Positions 42,634 to 52,062 are shown, numbered from the stretch's first letter. The stretch: 64,000 bases of DNA from Candidatus Saccharimonadota bacterium (GCA_017511925.1 JAFWHS010000014.1:1-64000); one strand, 5' to 3'. Numbers and translations: made by a program. Notes: a model not told the origin generated them from the sequence alone.

Positions 42634-43753
42634 ATGCTATAATCCCGCCGCCAATACAAATTTCGTCATTATACAATACGGCGGATTGTCCGGATGCAGG
42701 CCGTTTGATTTTTTGTTCAAATTTCAATGTATTACCGTCAAATATTGCCGGGATAAGCGGGGCTCGATGCCTCAACCGCACCAAGACCTCGTGATTATCA
42801 TCCGATCTTAGCGCTACATCTTTTAGATGCAATTCATCCGCCCAGATATTTTCGTCATTCAAATTTTTCGATACATATACAATATTTTTTTCTATGTCTT
42901 TCTTTACTACATAATATGGCAAACCGTCATTAATCTCTCCAGCTACACCATTAAGATATAACCCATGCCTTTGTCCGATCGTATAAAACACGGCGCCCTC
43001 GTGATATCCAAGCACTTTTTCGCTTTCAATTTCACGAATTTCGCCAGGCTTTATATCTATGTATTCTTTCAAAAAATCCTTCATTCCCACTTCGCCAACA
43101 AAACACACACCCATAGATTCTTTTTTGTAGGCATTATGTAATCCATTTTCCTCAGCAAGCTTTTTTACGTCCGGTTTCATCATGTCGCCAATTGGGAAAA
43201 TTGTATGTGCCAAAGCTTCATCAGAAATCCGATAGAGAAAATATGTCTGATCCTTATTTTCGTCAACTGCTCGCATCAAAGATGGACCCGCTGGCAATAC
43301 TCTCGCATAATGACCCGTAGCAATAAAATCAGCTCCAGCCGCCATTGCTTTTTCATAAAATAACTTAAATTTAATTTCCTGGTTACACATTACGTCCGGA
43401 TTTGGCGTGTTCCCTTTGCGAAATTCTGACAGCATATATTCTACTACTTTTTCGCGATAGGCCTCTTCAAAATCCCACACCTCAAATGGTATACCAAGTT
43501 TCACGGCTACTCTCTTTGCGTCCGCCAAATCTTCCGCCCAAGGACATTTCATTCCGGGAAGGTCTTTCGACCAGTTCTTCATGTAAACACCAATCACATT
43601 ATAGCCCTGCTCTTTTAGTAGCAAAGCCGAAACGCTCGAATCCACCCCGCCACTCATGCCAACGAATACGGTGCGCTTTGGGATGAACCGGTCTTTCGAG
43701 GACCGTAAGCTTGGGCGAGCGCCCTTGAGCGTGTCCGAGGAAGACTGGTTCAT
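42632..43753 (-). CDS. mnmA: tRNA-specific 2-thiouridylase MnmA with repeat-derived N-terminus
   Basis: MnmA makes 2-thiouridine at U34 of Lys, Glu and Gln tRNAs. The P-loop FVGMSGGVDSSVSALLL, the catalytic Cys in NPDVMCNQEIKF, the second Cys in MGVCFVGE and the GQRHGLYL segment are present. The first ~30 residues (NQSSSDTLKGARPSLRSSKD) are encoded by a palindromic repeat and precede the usual start region (KRTVFVGMSGG). The start overlaps the nifS stop (ATGA), so sulfur donor and thiouridylase are coupled. Confidence 0.94.
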   Translation of the reverse strand: MNQSSSDTLKGARPSLRSSKDRFIPKRTVFVGMSGGVDSSVSALLLKEQGYNVIGVYMKNWSKDLPGMKCPWAEDLADAKRVAVKLGIPFEVWDFEEAYREKVVEYMLSEFRKGNTPNPDVMCNQEIKFKLFYEKAMAAGADFIATGHYARVLPAGPSLMRAVDENKDQTYFLYRISDEALAHTIFPIGDMMKPDVKKLAEENGLHNAYKKESMGVCFVGEVGMKDFLKEYIDIKPGEIREIESEKVLGYHEGAVFYTIGQRHGLYLNGVAGEINDGLPYYVVKKDIEKNIVYVSKNLNDENIWADELHLKDVALRSDDNHEVLVRLRHRAPLIPAIFDGNTLKFEQKIKRPASGQSAVLYNDEICIGGGIIA

Positions 43754-43756
43754 CCC
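43680..43756 (+). repeat. Palindromic coding insert, family 2 (in mnmA)
   Basis: The core 43691-43745 is 52/55 identical to that at 34908-34962. Arms GGGATGAACC (43680-43689) and GGTTCATCCC (43747-43756) are perfectly complementary, with GTCTT/AAGAC continuing inward. mnmA reads the strand opposite to the one read in the pseudouridine synthase gene. The arm contains the mnmA start codon and the nifS stop. Confidence 0.88.
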
Positions 43757-44880
43757 ATTATTCTCCTGTATTCTTTAGCGACGGCGTCGTTAATGATTCT
43801 CGCAGCCTCATGAATCTGCTCTTCAGTATTGGTTTCACCAAAAGTAATCCTGAGCGACCCTGCAATTTGCTCATCCGATAGCCCAATAGCTTTCAAAACA
43901 TGCGACCTTACTCCCTTGCTTGCCGCGCAGGCTGCACCAGTCGCCACATATATCCCCTGATCTTCAAGTAAAAAGATTAACCTCTCTGCATCTATACCAT
44001 TATAGCACAAAACGACAAAATTGTCAAGAGTATGCTTTTTGTTGATCAGTTCATACCCCTGTAATTCTTGCAATAGCATCTTTCGCCAAGAGGCATATTT
44101 TTTACGATTTCCGTTAATATGATCTTTTGCCCTAGAAATTGCCTCAGCAAATCCTATTACGCCGGGCACATTTTCCGTACCAGAGCGTAGTCCGTTTTCC
44201 TGCCCGCCACCAACACTAATTGGAGAAAGTCTTACATCGTGTGATACATAAAGCGCTCCCACGCCCTTCGGTCCATAAACTTTCGCCGCGTTGATAGTTA
44301 GTAAATCTACGCCCAATCTAGCAACGTTAATATCTAGTAAATTTATCGCCTGCGAAGCGTCAGAGTGCAAATACAGCGGCATTTTTACCCCACGTTTTAA
44401 TCTGTCGATTTTTACTTCACGGATCAATGCCGATATCTCGGCTAGTGGCTGTATTGTCCCCAGCTCATTATTAGCTAGTGCCACTGAAATTAACTGCACA
44501 TCGTCATTTAATTTGCCTTTCAGATCGGCCAAATCTATCACGCCACTTGGCAAAACTTTCACCGCTTCCCCACCATATTTTTCAGCCACCGCCCGCACCG
44601 AAGCATGCTCAGTTATAAGATATAAGACTTTTCCTTGTCCCAGGCATGAAAATGCCAAATTATTCGCTTCGGTTGCCCCGGCTGTTATTACAAGATCTGA
44701 ACTTTTTGCGCCAATCGCATGCGCGATCACGCCTTTTGCTGTTTCGTAATTAGCCGCCACTTTTTTAGCCGGTAAATACGCTGCGGATGGATTAAAAAAA
44801 TCCACCGTAAAATACGGCTCCATTGCTTTTAGTACCTTTTCGGAAACCGGTGTTGCCGCTGCGTGATCAAGATATATCAT
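43750..44880 (-). CDS. Cysteine desulfurase (NifS/IscS family)
   Basis: This ~376-aa PLP enzyme takes sulfur from cysteine. YLDHAAATPVSEKVL, LHSDASQAINL, the PLP-Lys segment LLTINAAKVYGPKG and the active Cys loop (GAACAASKGVRSHVL) are visible. It is coupled to mnmA, so its likely job is tRNA thiolation; no iron-sulfur scaffold gene is nearby. I start at ATG 44880, where the family begins and TATAAT lies 4 nt upstream; the longer frame starts at 44898. Confidence 0.92.
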   Translation of the reverse strand: MIYLDHAAATPVSEKVLKAMEPYFTVDFFNPSAAYLPAKKVAANYETAKGVIAHAIGAKSSDLVITAGATEANNLAFSCLGQGKVLYLITEHASVRAVAEKYGGEAVKVLPSGVIDLADLKGKLNDDVQLISVALANNELGTIQPLAEISALIREVKIDRLKRGVKMPLYLHSDASQAINLLDINVARLGVDLLTINAAKVYGPKGVGALYVSHDVRLSPISVGGGQENGLRSGTENVPGVIGFAEAISRAKDHINGNRKKYASWRKMLLQELQGYELINKKHTLDNFVVLCYNGIDAERLIFLLEDQGIYVATGAACAASKGVRSHVLKAIGLSDEQIAGSLRITFGETNTEEQIHEAARIINDAVAKEYRRIMG

Positions 44881-44950
44881 AAATATATTATAACACATTT
44901 TTTGCGATAATAAAAATCAACAAAATTCAACTTTCTTATTTAGTTTATGT

Positions 44951-45000
44951 TAAAATAGAAACAATAAGCATAATAATAACGGGTGGGAGGAGGTCCCCAC
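44951..45000 (+). promoter_or_regulatory. pyrG leader with SD inside a hairpin loop
   Basis: TAAAAT (44951-44956) and a variant ACAATAAGCATA motif precede a short hairpin, GTGGG (44983-44987) with CCCAC (44996-45000). Its loop shows the AGGAGG SD directly before the ATG at 45001. The hairpin could adjust pyrG translation. Confidence 0.5.
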
Positions 45001-46632
45001 ATGCAAGTTAGCATGAAAAAAAGAAAACAAAAACCATGTAAGTATATTTTTGTTACTGGTGGCGTATTGTCTGGTGTAGGAAAAGGCATCACGGCTGCTT
45101 CAATGGGTGCCATTTTGAAAGCCAAAGGTTACAGGGTAACTATGCAAAAATGCGACCCATATCTCAACGTGGACGCGGGACTTTTAAATCCAGTTGAGCA
45201 TGGTGAATGTTATGTTACTCACGATGGCGTCGAGACAGATTTAGACCTAGGCCATTATGAGCGCTTTCTTGATTTTGAAACATCAAAATATTCAATCACG
45301 CTATCGGGCTCTATCTACAAAGAGCTAATCGAACGTGAGCGTTCCGGTGGTTTTCATGGTAAGACCGTACAGCTTGTCCCGCATTTTACCAACTTAGTCT
45401 GTGAAAAAATCGAAAAAGCTTCTGCGGATTCAGATATCCATATTGTTGAGATTGGTGGCACCATCGGCGACTATGAGGGTTTGCCTTTCGTGGAGGCCAT
45501 CCGTCTTTTTGCTAATAAAGTTGGCCGCGAAAATTGTCTCTATGTCAGCGTAGTTTATGTGCCATTTATTCATACTTCAAATGAGCTCAAAACCAAACCG
45601 GCTCAAAATGCCCTCAAAGACCTCCGAGGGTTCGGCATCATACCAGACGTCGTCTGCGTTCGCACCGAAGAGCCTTGTTCTCGTGCGATTTGTGAAAAAA
45701 TCGCCGCCTTTTCTGGTATTTCAGCCGATGCGGTGCTTAATCTCCCAGACATTAGTTCTGTCTACGACGTCCCATTTAATGTTCTAAAATCGGGTGTCCT
45801 TACTATTTTAAATCGTTTCGTAAACGATGATTCTCAACCAGATATGTCAAAATGGAAAGATTTTTCTCGTCGTCGTGCAAAAACTTACACCAAGACAGTA
45901 AAAGTCGGGCTTGTCGCTAAATACGTTGGCAATGATGACACTTACATCTGTGTAACAGAGGCCTTAAAAGCTGCCGCCGCTTGGAATAATGTCAACTTGG
46001 ATCTTGTTTGGATCAATGCCGAGGATGTTACTAAAAAAGATTTAGATTCCGTTGACGGTATTGTTGTGCCAGGTGGCTTTGGGGCGCGTGGTGTTGAAGG
46101 CAAGATTGCCGCCGCTGCCTATGCACTAAAAAATGACAAGCCATACCTTGGTCTTTGTTTGGGGCTTCAGGTGGCCTGTATCGCTGCAGCTCGACTCGGC
46201 GGAGTTACTAAGGCAAATTCCGAAGAGTTTGGCGCCAGCAATACTGATAAAAATAATGTCATTTATATAATGGAGGGCCAAAAAGGCAAAGAGTCCACTG
46301 GTGGCACTATGCGGCTAGGTGATTATTCGGCGATTTTGGCAGACGGATCCAAAACCTTAAAATTGTACCGCAAATATAATTGGTGTAATTCTGATAGCAA
46401 TAAAATTATAGAACGTCACCGTCATCGTTATGAAGTCAATCAGGAATTCCTTCCACAAATGATCGAAGGTGGCATTAAAGTTTCTGGCACTTCAGAAAAT
46501 GGTAAGCTCGTTGAATTTATTGAAGCACCAAAATGCAAATTCTTCGTTGCTACTCAAGCACACCCAGAGTTTAAATCTCGCCCCCTCAGTACGCACCCAC
46601 TATTTATGGAATTTATTCGCTCTCTGAAGTAG
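45001..46632 (+). CDS. pyrG: CTP synthase
   Basis: This ~543-aa enzyme makes CTP from UTP, ATP and glutamine. The synthetase domain (FVTGGVLSGVGKGITAAS, DPYLNVDAGLLNPVEHGE, EIGGTIGDYEG) and the class I glutaminase domain with Cys in YLGLCLGLQ and the final His/Glu in QAHPEF are complete. I start at ATG 45001, behind AGGAGG; a GTG at 44983 in frame is inside the hairpin. Confidence 0.97.
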   Translation: MQVSMKKRKQKPCKYIFVTGGVLSGVGKGITAASMGAILKAKGYRVTMQKCDPYLNVDAGLLNPVEHGECYVTHDGVETDLDLGHYERFLDFETSKYSITLSGSIYKELIERERSGGFHGKTVQLVPHFTNLVCEKIEKASADSDIHIVEIGGTIGDYEGLPFVEAIRLFANKVGRENCLYVSVVYVPFIHTSNELKTKPAQNALKDLRGFGIIPDVVCVRTEEPCSRAICEKIAAFSGISADAVLNLPDISSVYDVPFNVLKSGVLTILNRFVNDDSQPDMSKWKDFSRRRAKTYTKTVKVGLVAKYVGNDDTYICVTEALKAAAAWNNVNLDLVWINAEDVTKKDLDSVDGIVVPGGFGARGVEGKIAAAAYALKNDKPYLGLCLGLQVACIAAARLGGVTKANSEEFGASNTDKNNVIYIMEGQKGKESTGGTMRLGDYSAILADGSKTLKLYRKYNWCNSDSNKIIERHRHRYEVNQEFLPQMIEGGIKVSGTSENGKLVEFIEAPKCKFFVATQAHPEFKSRPLSTHPLFMEFIRSLK

Positions 46633-47059
46633 CCGGTACAAAAGTCCAGCTCTCATCACCACTTGTCAAAATCAAAGTATTACTATTTTGATCCAACTTG
46701 TAATCATATTTATCATCTAACTTATATAGCCAGTCGGTCTCAATTTTGAGCTCACTGTCTTCCATTGCCCAAATGAATTCGTAGTCATTTTCGTGATTAT
46801 TTGTCGTCAGCGTACCTTTTCCGATCTCCGTAAAATTCCAAATCACCCCTGGCTCCGCAGTCCATTCTCCTACAGATACCACATATTCCGCATCGCGCAT
46901 TCCAGGTTCTGCAAAAATATTTAATAACAAAAACACTAATCCACCCACGAGCGTTGCAATACCGATAATAAATACGACGATCGCAGCAGTCTTCTTTTTG
47001 TCTCCTGATTTTTTTATTTTTTTCTCTTTTTTATTGGTATTTAGCTCATTATTATCCAT
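46613..47059 (-). CDS. Small single-pass membrane protein, unknown
   Basis: This 148-aa protein has a Lys/Asn-rich cytoplasmic start, one membrane helix (AAIVVFIIGIATLVGGLVFL) and a ~95-residue extracellular part. That part is rich in Trp, Asp, Glu and beta-strand pattern (VSVGEWTAEPGVIWNFTEIG) and may be a small beta-barrel or lipocalin-like fold. Its 3' end overlaps the pyrG 3' end by 20 bp (convergent). No family recognised. Confidence 0.65.
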   Translation of the reverse strand: MDNNELNTNKKEKKIKKSGDKKKTAAIVVFIIGIATLVGGLVFLLLNIFAEPGMRDAEYVVSVGEWTAEPGVIWNFTEIGKGTLTTNNHENDYEFIWAMEDSELKIETDWLYKLDDKYDYKLDQNSNTLILTSGDESWTFVPATSESE

Positions 47060-47068
47060 GAGCTTATT

Positions 47069-47422
47069 TTAACAATAAAGTTTCGATTTCACAAGTTTAG
47101 AATAAGAGCGCACTGCTTCGCAAAAATTATCCAATTCTTTGCCTTCGAGTTTTTCATATTTTCTGCCCGCCACGCCCTTAAATACGCCATCTGGCCGCAC
47201 TTCGTAGCGAATAGTCATACCGTTCGCTACACCATTCGCATCCATCCAGCCTTCATACCAAATCCAAACGTTATTTTTGTGTTTAAAAAATTCTCTCTGA
47301 TATCCAGCCGGTATTGGTCCAAAAAGTGTTCGTCCTAGCTCACTCTCGGCGCTCATCAAATCGTCGTAACTTGGCCTGCTTGAATAATTGCCGCCAAAAC
47401 CTAACAATTCCTTAAGCGACAT
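47069..47422 (-). CDS. Conserved-looking cytoplasmic protein, unknown
   Basis: This 117-aa protein has no signal or membrane helix. It has a WIWYEGWMDANG segment and GMTIRYEVRPDGVFKGVAG, suggesting a small beta-sheet fold binding something through aromatic residues. GAGGAG lies 9 nt upstream of the ATG. It is 9 bp from the next membrane protein and overlaps the small frame 47401-47550. Function not known. Confidence 0.65.
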   Translation of the reverse strand: MSLKELLGFGGNYSSRPSYDDLMSAESELGRTLFGPIPAGYQREFFKHKNNVWIWYEGWMDANGVANGMTIRYEVRPDGVFKGVAGRKYEKLEGKELDNFCEAVRSYSKLVKSKLYC

Positions 47423-47550
47423 TGCTCAATCTCCTCGGATATCTGATTTAATTCTTGATATAACTCGAAAGTTTCTTTTGTGGCTTCAAAATTATAAGCT
47501 TCACGCTTTGCAAATGACGGTATCTGGAAAGTTGAATAATTGTCTGGCAT
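47401..47550 (-). CDS. Possible 49-aa protein overlapping tatD and the 47069 gene
   Basis: ATG 47550 opens a 49-codon frame (MPDNYSTFQIPSFAKREAYN, then an acidic helix FELYQELNQISEEIEQC). It overlaps the tatD 3' end in another frame and the start of the 117-aa gene. The 78-bp gap between those genes would otherwise be empty, and the composition looks protein-like. The SD is weak (AAAGGG 12 nt away). It may be a small coupled protein or chance. Confidence 0.4.
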   Translation of the reverse strand: MPDNYSTFQIPSFAKREAYNFEATKETFELYQELNQISEEIEQCRLRNC

Positions 47551-48265
47551 TTTTTGTTGTTTCCCTTTCTACAATCTCAAGGTCCACCCCGTTTACACCA
47601 CTTAGCCACTTGGCTATATTATAAACATAGCCCGGTTCGTTAATCATACCACGAAATGGCACAGGAGTCAAGAATGGCGCGTCAGTTTCTAGTAGAATTC
47701 TCTCTAGTGGTGGCAACGGCAAAGTTGAATATGTAGCAAGTCCGTTTACTCCTACATAAAAATTCGTCGTTTCTAATATTTTTCGCAATGTTTTTTTGCT
47801 ATCTGTAAAAGAATGTACCACTCCTCGCACTGTCGGAAAATTTTCCACCACCGGGAAAAAGTCATCGAACGCATTTCTTACATGGAAAGATACCGGTAAA
47901 TCATTATCTGTAGCCAGTTGTAGCATTTCTTCAAATAATTTTATCTGCGCCACTCGGTCGTATCCAGGATAATGATAGTCCAGCCCCACTTCGCCTATAG
48001 CTATAGGCGATGGGCCGACCGGACGCGCCCCCGAGCGGGATTCTAATTCTGCGGCCTCGGGATGTATGCCATAAGTCCAATAAACTCCCTCATGGCTAGA
48101 CGCAAATTCTTTTGCTGCCATTGAATCTTCATGCGATGTTCCTATACAAATAATTTTCTTTACGCCATTTTCATTTGCCCGCTTAATCATCTCTTCTGCT
48201 TGCTCGTCAGAAAAGAATTCCCTATCGTGCAGATGACAATGTGTATCAATTAGCACGGTTTTCAC
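47501..48265 (-). CDS. tatD: TatD-family metal-dependent DNase
   Basis: This 254-aa TIM-barrel hydrolase has metal ligands in IDTHCHLHD, Glu in IAIGEVGLDYHYPG, His in PVSFHVRNA and VVHSFTDS, and the Asp of LLETDAPFL. Relatives degrade DNA or act in tRNA and DNA quality control. The segment SRSGARPVGPSP before AIGE is encoded by part of a family 1 palindromic repeat. It overlaps typA by 20 bp. Confidence 0.92.
   Translation of the reverse strand: MKTVLIDTHCHLHDREFFSDEQAEEMIKRANENGVKKIICIGTSHEDSMAAKEFASSHEGVYWTYGIHPEAAELESRSGARPVGPSPIAIGEVGLDYHYPGYDRVAQIKLFEEMLQLATDNDLPVSFHVRNAFDDFFPVVENFPTVRGVVHSFTDSKKTLRKILETTNFYVGVNGLATYSTLPLPPLERILLETDAPFLTPVPFRGMINEPGYVYNIAKWLSGVNGVDLEIVERETTKNARQLFNFPDTVICKA
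47985..48035 (+). repeat. Partial family 1 repeat and palindrome inside tatD
   Basis: Positions 48006-48035 (GGCGATGGGCCGACCGGACG and on) match the 3' third of the family 1 core in queA with about three differences. The left half is replaced by a palindrome, CGCCTATAG/CTATAGGCG (47992-48009). It looks like a truncated or rearranged copy. Confidence 0.6.
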
Positions 48266-50063
48266 GCTTTCTTTTTATTGGATCAAGTTGGCGCTTACGC
48301 AACCGAAGCGATTGTGGTGTCACCTCAAGCAACTCATCGTCTAACAAAAAGTCCAAACATTGCTCGAGCGACAACTGCGTATATGGAGTCAGCTGAATTG
48401 CGCCGTCCGAAGCGTGTGTGCGCATATTTGTGAGTTGCTTTTCACGGCATATATTAATATCGAGATCATCTTTTTTATTTGAAAGCCCGACAATCATACC
48501 TTGATACACCGCTACTCCAGGCGGAATATACAAAATACCACGTGCCTGAGCTGTATCAAGTGCATAAGCCGTGGAAGTGCCGCTTTCAAATGCCACCAAA
48601 GCACCGTTTCTTTCTGGCTTATACTTTCCTTCTACTGGGCGATAACCACTTGGCAAGCTGGACATAATTACAGTGCCTTTAGTTGCCGTAAGCAAATTAT
48701 TACGCAAACCAATCAAAGCCGCAGTGGAAATTTCGTAGACAAATCTTGTCGTACCGGAAGTTGTAATTTCTTGAGTTTTTAATTCGGCCTTACGAATCCC
48801 GAGTTCTTGTGAAACTGCACCTACAAACTCTGGAGAGACTTCTATTGTTAAATCTTCAATCGGCTCGCATTTTTGCCCGTCAATCTCGCGATAAACTACC
48901 TCTGGTCTCCCAGCCTCAAGCTCGTAGCCTTCGCGTCGCATCGTTTCAATCAAAACCGACAAATGCAATTCTCCGCGCCCCGAAACCTTATAGCCTAGGC
49001 CGTCTGGCTGAATCTTGAGTGCGATATTTGTCTCCAGCTCACGCTCCAATCTCTCAGCGATCTGGCGCGAAGTAGTAAATTCACCTTCTTTACCCTTGAG
49101 CGGTGAAGTGTTTGGCCCAATATATATAGATAAAGTCGGAGCTTCTAATTCTATAGTCGGTAAAGCCTCCGGGTTGTCGCCGGTTGCAATGGTGTCACCA
49201 ATGTTGGCCTCAGATACACCGGTAATTGCCACGATATCCCCAGCAATCGCTTCCTGCACCTCTTCCTTCCCAAGCCCTTTATAAATAAACAAATTTTCAA
49301 TCTTTGCGGTCTTAGTAATATCGTTACGCAAAATCTTTACAGTTTGTCCTTTTTTGAGCTTCCCACGGAAGATTTTACCGATGCAATATTTTCCAAGATA
49401 ATTATCCGCCGCAAGCGCCGCCACGAGTAGCTGTGCGCTGTCAGAATTTTCATCAACCGATGGCGCCGGAATGTCATTTATAATAGACTCAAAAATCACA
49501 TGCAAATCATTATCTAGCTCCGGTGTCTTTCCGGCCTTTCCCTCACGTGCAATTGCATAATATACCGGGTAATTTAGCTGTGACTCATCGGTCGCTAGCT
49601 CCAAAAACAGACTTTCTATTTCGCTCAAAACTTCATCGATCCTCGCTGCTGGCTTATCAATTTTGTTGATAATCACTACTGGCTTCAGGCCTAGTCCCAA
49701 AGCCTTTGAGAGCACGAACTTTGTCTGTGGCATTGGGCCTTCTTGCGCGTCCACAATCAATAGAACCCCGTCCGCCATATTCAGAGTGCGCTCCACCTCA
49801 CCCGAAAAATCAGCGTGCCCCGGCGTATCGATAATATTTATTTTGTAGCCGTCATAATATACGCAGGTTTGCTTAGCAGTAATCGTGATGCCGCGCTCGT
49901 GTTCCTGATCCATCGAATCCATGATCAGGGTTTGGTTCATCTCGGCTTGGTTGTCACGAAAAGTATGCGATTGCTTAAGCAGCCCGTCCACCAAAGTAGT
50001 TTTACCATGGTCCACGTGCGCAATAATCGCCACATTACGAATTAAATTTTTATTCAAAGTCAT
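48246..50063 (-). CDS. typA: Ribosome-associated GTPase TypA/BipA
   Basis: This ~605-aa translational GTPase has G1 [15 protein letters not shown], switch [13 protein letters not shown]3 [15 protein letters not shown]4 INKIDKP, then elongation-factor-like domains and the BipA C-terminal domain. It acts in 50S assembly under stress. I start at ATG 50063 ([19 protein letters not shown]), 7 nt after TATAAT; the frame runs on to 50168 but that part overlaps the divergent promoter and gene. Confidence 0.95.
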   Translation of the reverse strand: MTLNKNLIRNVAIIAHVDHGKTTLVDGLLKQSHTFRDNQAEMNQTLIMDSMDQEHERGITITAKQTCVYYDGYKINIIDTPGHADFSGEVERTLNMADGVLLIVDAQEGPMPQTKFVLSKALGLGLKPVVIINKIDKPAARIDEVLSEIESLFLELATDESQLNYPVYYAIAREGKAGKTPELDNDLHVIFESIINDIPAPSVDENSDSAQLLVAALAADNYLGKYCIGKIFRGKLKKGQTVKILRNDITKTAKIENLFIYKGLGKEEVQEAIAGDIVAITGVSEANIGDTIATGDNPEALPTIELEAPTLSIYIGPNTSPLKGKEGEFTTSRQIAERLERELETNIALKIQPDGLGYKVSGRGELHLSVLIETMRREGYELEAGRPEVVYREIDGQKCEPIEDLTIEVSPEFVGAVSQELGIRKAELKTQEITTSGTTRFVYEISTAALIGLRNNLLTATKGTVIMSSLPSGYRPVEGKYKPERNGALVAFESGTSTAYALDTAQARGILYIPPGVAVYQGMIVGLSNKKDDLDINICREKQLTNMRTHASDGAIQLTPYTQLSLEQCLDFLLDDELLEVTPQSLRLRKRQLDPIKRKRENRAN

Positions 50064-50110
50064 AAATATAATTATATCATAATTTTGAAATAAAAACAAC
50101 AGAGGTAAAC

Positions 50111-50139
50111 TTGACATTATCTTGAATCTGTGATATAAC
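50111..50139 (+). promoter_or_regulatory. Consensus promoter of the 50148 small gene
   Basis: TTGACA (50111-50116), 17 bp, then TATAAC (50134-50139), 8 nt before the ATG; leaderless by position. Confidence 0.8.
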
Positions 50140-50147
50140 GAAAATAT

Positions 50148-50354
50148 ATGGCTAACCGAAACAAACACTTAAATCCAAATCAGTCTTACGATCCGCCTCG
50201 CTGTTGGGTCGGCGATTCTCATAAAATTTGCTACAAAACTCGCGAAGAAGCCGAGCTTGCGGCTCGTGTCGCTGAATATGATCATCACATCAGCGCGAAG
50301 CTTAGCGTATACAAATGCGAATATGGCGACCACTGGCACCTCAGCTCTAATTAA
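50148..50354 (+). CDS. Small Cys/His protein, possible degenerate zinc ribbon
   Basis: This 68-aa protein contains CWVGDSHKICYKTREEAELA and then LSVYKCEYGDHWHLSS. The paired Cys/His clusters with a connecting helix recall the small YxCxxCxxWHLT-type proteins found in actinobacteria and phages, though the second Cys is replaced. A strong promoter suggests an abundant product. Role unknown; nucleic-acid binding is a guess. Confidence 0.65.
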   Translation: MANRNKHLNPNQSYDPPRCWVGDSHKICYKTREEAELAARVAEYDHHISAKLSVYKCEYGDHWHLSSN

Positions 50355-52062
50355 GTTTCCCAGTATCTGGCGCTTTTGGCACAAAAACCGTGCCACTATT
50401 TTTCATCTCCAAAACCACACTCACTCCTTCTCCACGTATATCATCTCCTAGTGGTACCAAAGTTAATACATTCTCTACTCCAGCGTCTAGCCCGCTCAAT
50501 GTTACCAAAACATCATCCGTCACTCCTAGCACTGTGTCATTCAAAATCACCATCGTTCGCACACCATTGGTCGTAAACTCCACCGTCATTTCTGCCTCTC
50601 CACTTTGCTGCACTGAGTCTATCTCAAGTATCGGCCGCTCCATCGCTTCGTTCTCTTCCACCCGCGGCAATGAATCATACCTCTCCATAATATAATCCGT
50701 CAACAAACTTAGCTCATCAAAATTCGTCACTACCTTGCCGTCAGTCGCTGCCGCCAAATCTCCGTAATAATATTCGTTAAACGGCTTAGTGATAATATAA
50801 AAATTCACCGGGTCGATAGTCTTGCTGAGCGCCACCACCTCGTCAAAAGTCATCCCATCCCTATCTGGCGACAAAAAATTCGCATCCGTCAGCACTACTA
50901 GAGATTTTGTCGATCCATATTTCCATTTAAGGGTCTTCATCGCATGCCAAGAGGCCGAGAGCAAAGATTCCGGCGTGTCCCCACCGCCACTAATCTCAAT
51001 TTTCGCAAGCTCATCTTCAAACACCTCTAGCGTACACGTTTCAAAATTGCAATGCTCTACTTCTCTATAAGGATCATCAAGATCACGATAATCATACAGC
51101 GCCACTCGGCCTCCAGCCGCCAAAGTCTCTTTTGCGAGTCTCAGCGCCTCTGCCTTATACGTGTCGATCATCCCCGCCATCGACCCAGTCGAATCTATCA
51201 AAAACGCCGTATCGTGTGGCGAAGATATATGATTTTCTATTCCAAAGTACTTTGTAATTTTATCAAATATCACTCGTGAGGCATCCTCATATAGCGCATC
51301 TGCGACATAGCTCACATGATCGCTCACATTTAGATGCGAGCTACAAAAAATATCTCGCTTATTGCACCAAGTACCAACTTTTCCAGCGTATTTAGACGGC
51401 TCGTAAGGAATATATGCGCCGAGCAGTCCTTTATAAGCTTGACAATCCGGCACATACATACGATAGTCTGATAAATTCTCACCCTTACAGGCCGCAGGTA
51501 TGATCCCGGCCCCCTCCGGCAAATAAATTTTTGGATCGCCAAAAGTCGCCGCATAAATTATCCTATTAGAATCCAGACCGGATAATGCCTTTGATACTAC
51601 CATCGCACCTTGCGAATATCCGCCTATCACATATTGCGTATTAGCGCACTTTTCGTTATTTATCATCTTCTTTAAATTTTTCACGCCAGTATTTACGCTC
51701 TCCCCAAATTCATACGCGTCACCAGACCCAAACGCCGCCCCGAGCGTCACCTCCGGGCTATCAAACCCCACCCCCACTGCCGGGTAATCTAAATCTATAA
51801 ATTCATAGCTTAAATCTATAGTTTTCAATTTTGTTTCTATCGTAGATTTGAATTCCAGATAATCATCAGTCAGATTACGCTCCCCTCCTGACCCTCTCGC
51901 AAACACTATTTTTAAATCCGGGCAGCTCTCGGCGCGCACAGTTGTATGTGATCCCCATATCATTACGCCCAGCATCAAAGCTAGCCCTAGGTATCGAATT
52001 TTAATTTTTCGTGGCCTACCACTAATTTTCCTTAAACGAATTTTTCGCAGTTTTTGTTGCAT
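50347..52062 (-). CDS. Secreted cutinase-like hydrolase with von Willebrand A domain
   Basis: This 571-aa protein has a basic start and signal segment (~24-44), then a cutinase-type alpha/beta hydrolase (~47-265). FARGSGGERN, nucleophile Ser in VIGGYSQGAMVVSKAL, Asp in CNKRDIFC and His in SDHVSYVADAL make a complete triad. A vWA domain (from ~282, TAFLIDSTGSMAGMID) with a MIDAS-like motif and a C-terminal beta domain with Ile/Val strands follow. Cutinases cleave esters and are common in actinobacteria with mycolic lipids. The pairing suggests a lytic or adhesive factor acting on a host envelope (inference). Confidence 0.85.
   Translation of the reverse strand: MQQKLRKIRLRKISGRPRKIKIRYLGLALMLGVMIWGSHTTVRAESCPDLKIVFARGSGGERNLTDDYLEFKSTIETKLKTIDLSYEFIDLDYPAVGVGFDSPEVTLGAAFGSGDAYEFGESVNTGVKNLKKMINNEKCANTQYVIGGYSQGAMVVSKALSGLDSNRIIYAATFGDPKIYLPEGAGIIPAACKGENLSDYRMYVPDCQAYKGLLGAYIPYEPSKYAGKVGTWCNKRDIFCSSHLNVSDHVSYVADALYEDASRVIFDKITKYFGIENHISSPHDTAFLIDSTGSMAGMIDTYKAEALRLAKETLAAGGRVALYDYRDLDDPYREVEHCNFETCTLEVFEDELAKIEISGGGDTPESLLSASWHAMKTLKWKYGSTKSLVVLTDANFLSPDRDGMTFDEVVALSKTIDPVNFYIITKPFNEYYYGDLAAATDGKVVTNFDELSLLTDYIMERYDSLPRVEENEAMERPILEIDSVQQSGEAEMTVEFTTNGVRTMVILNDTVLGVTDDVLVTLSGLDAGVENVLTLVPLGDDIRGEGVSVVLEMKNSGTVFVPKAPDTGKLN

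Noticed and set aside
42634-42643. TGCTATAAT on plus after the 42386 gene terminator
   Set aside because: It lies within the end of mnmA with no plus-strand gene after it.
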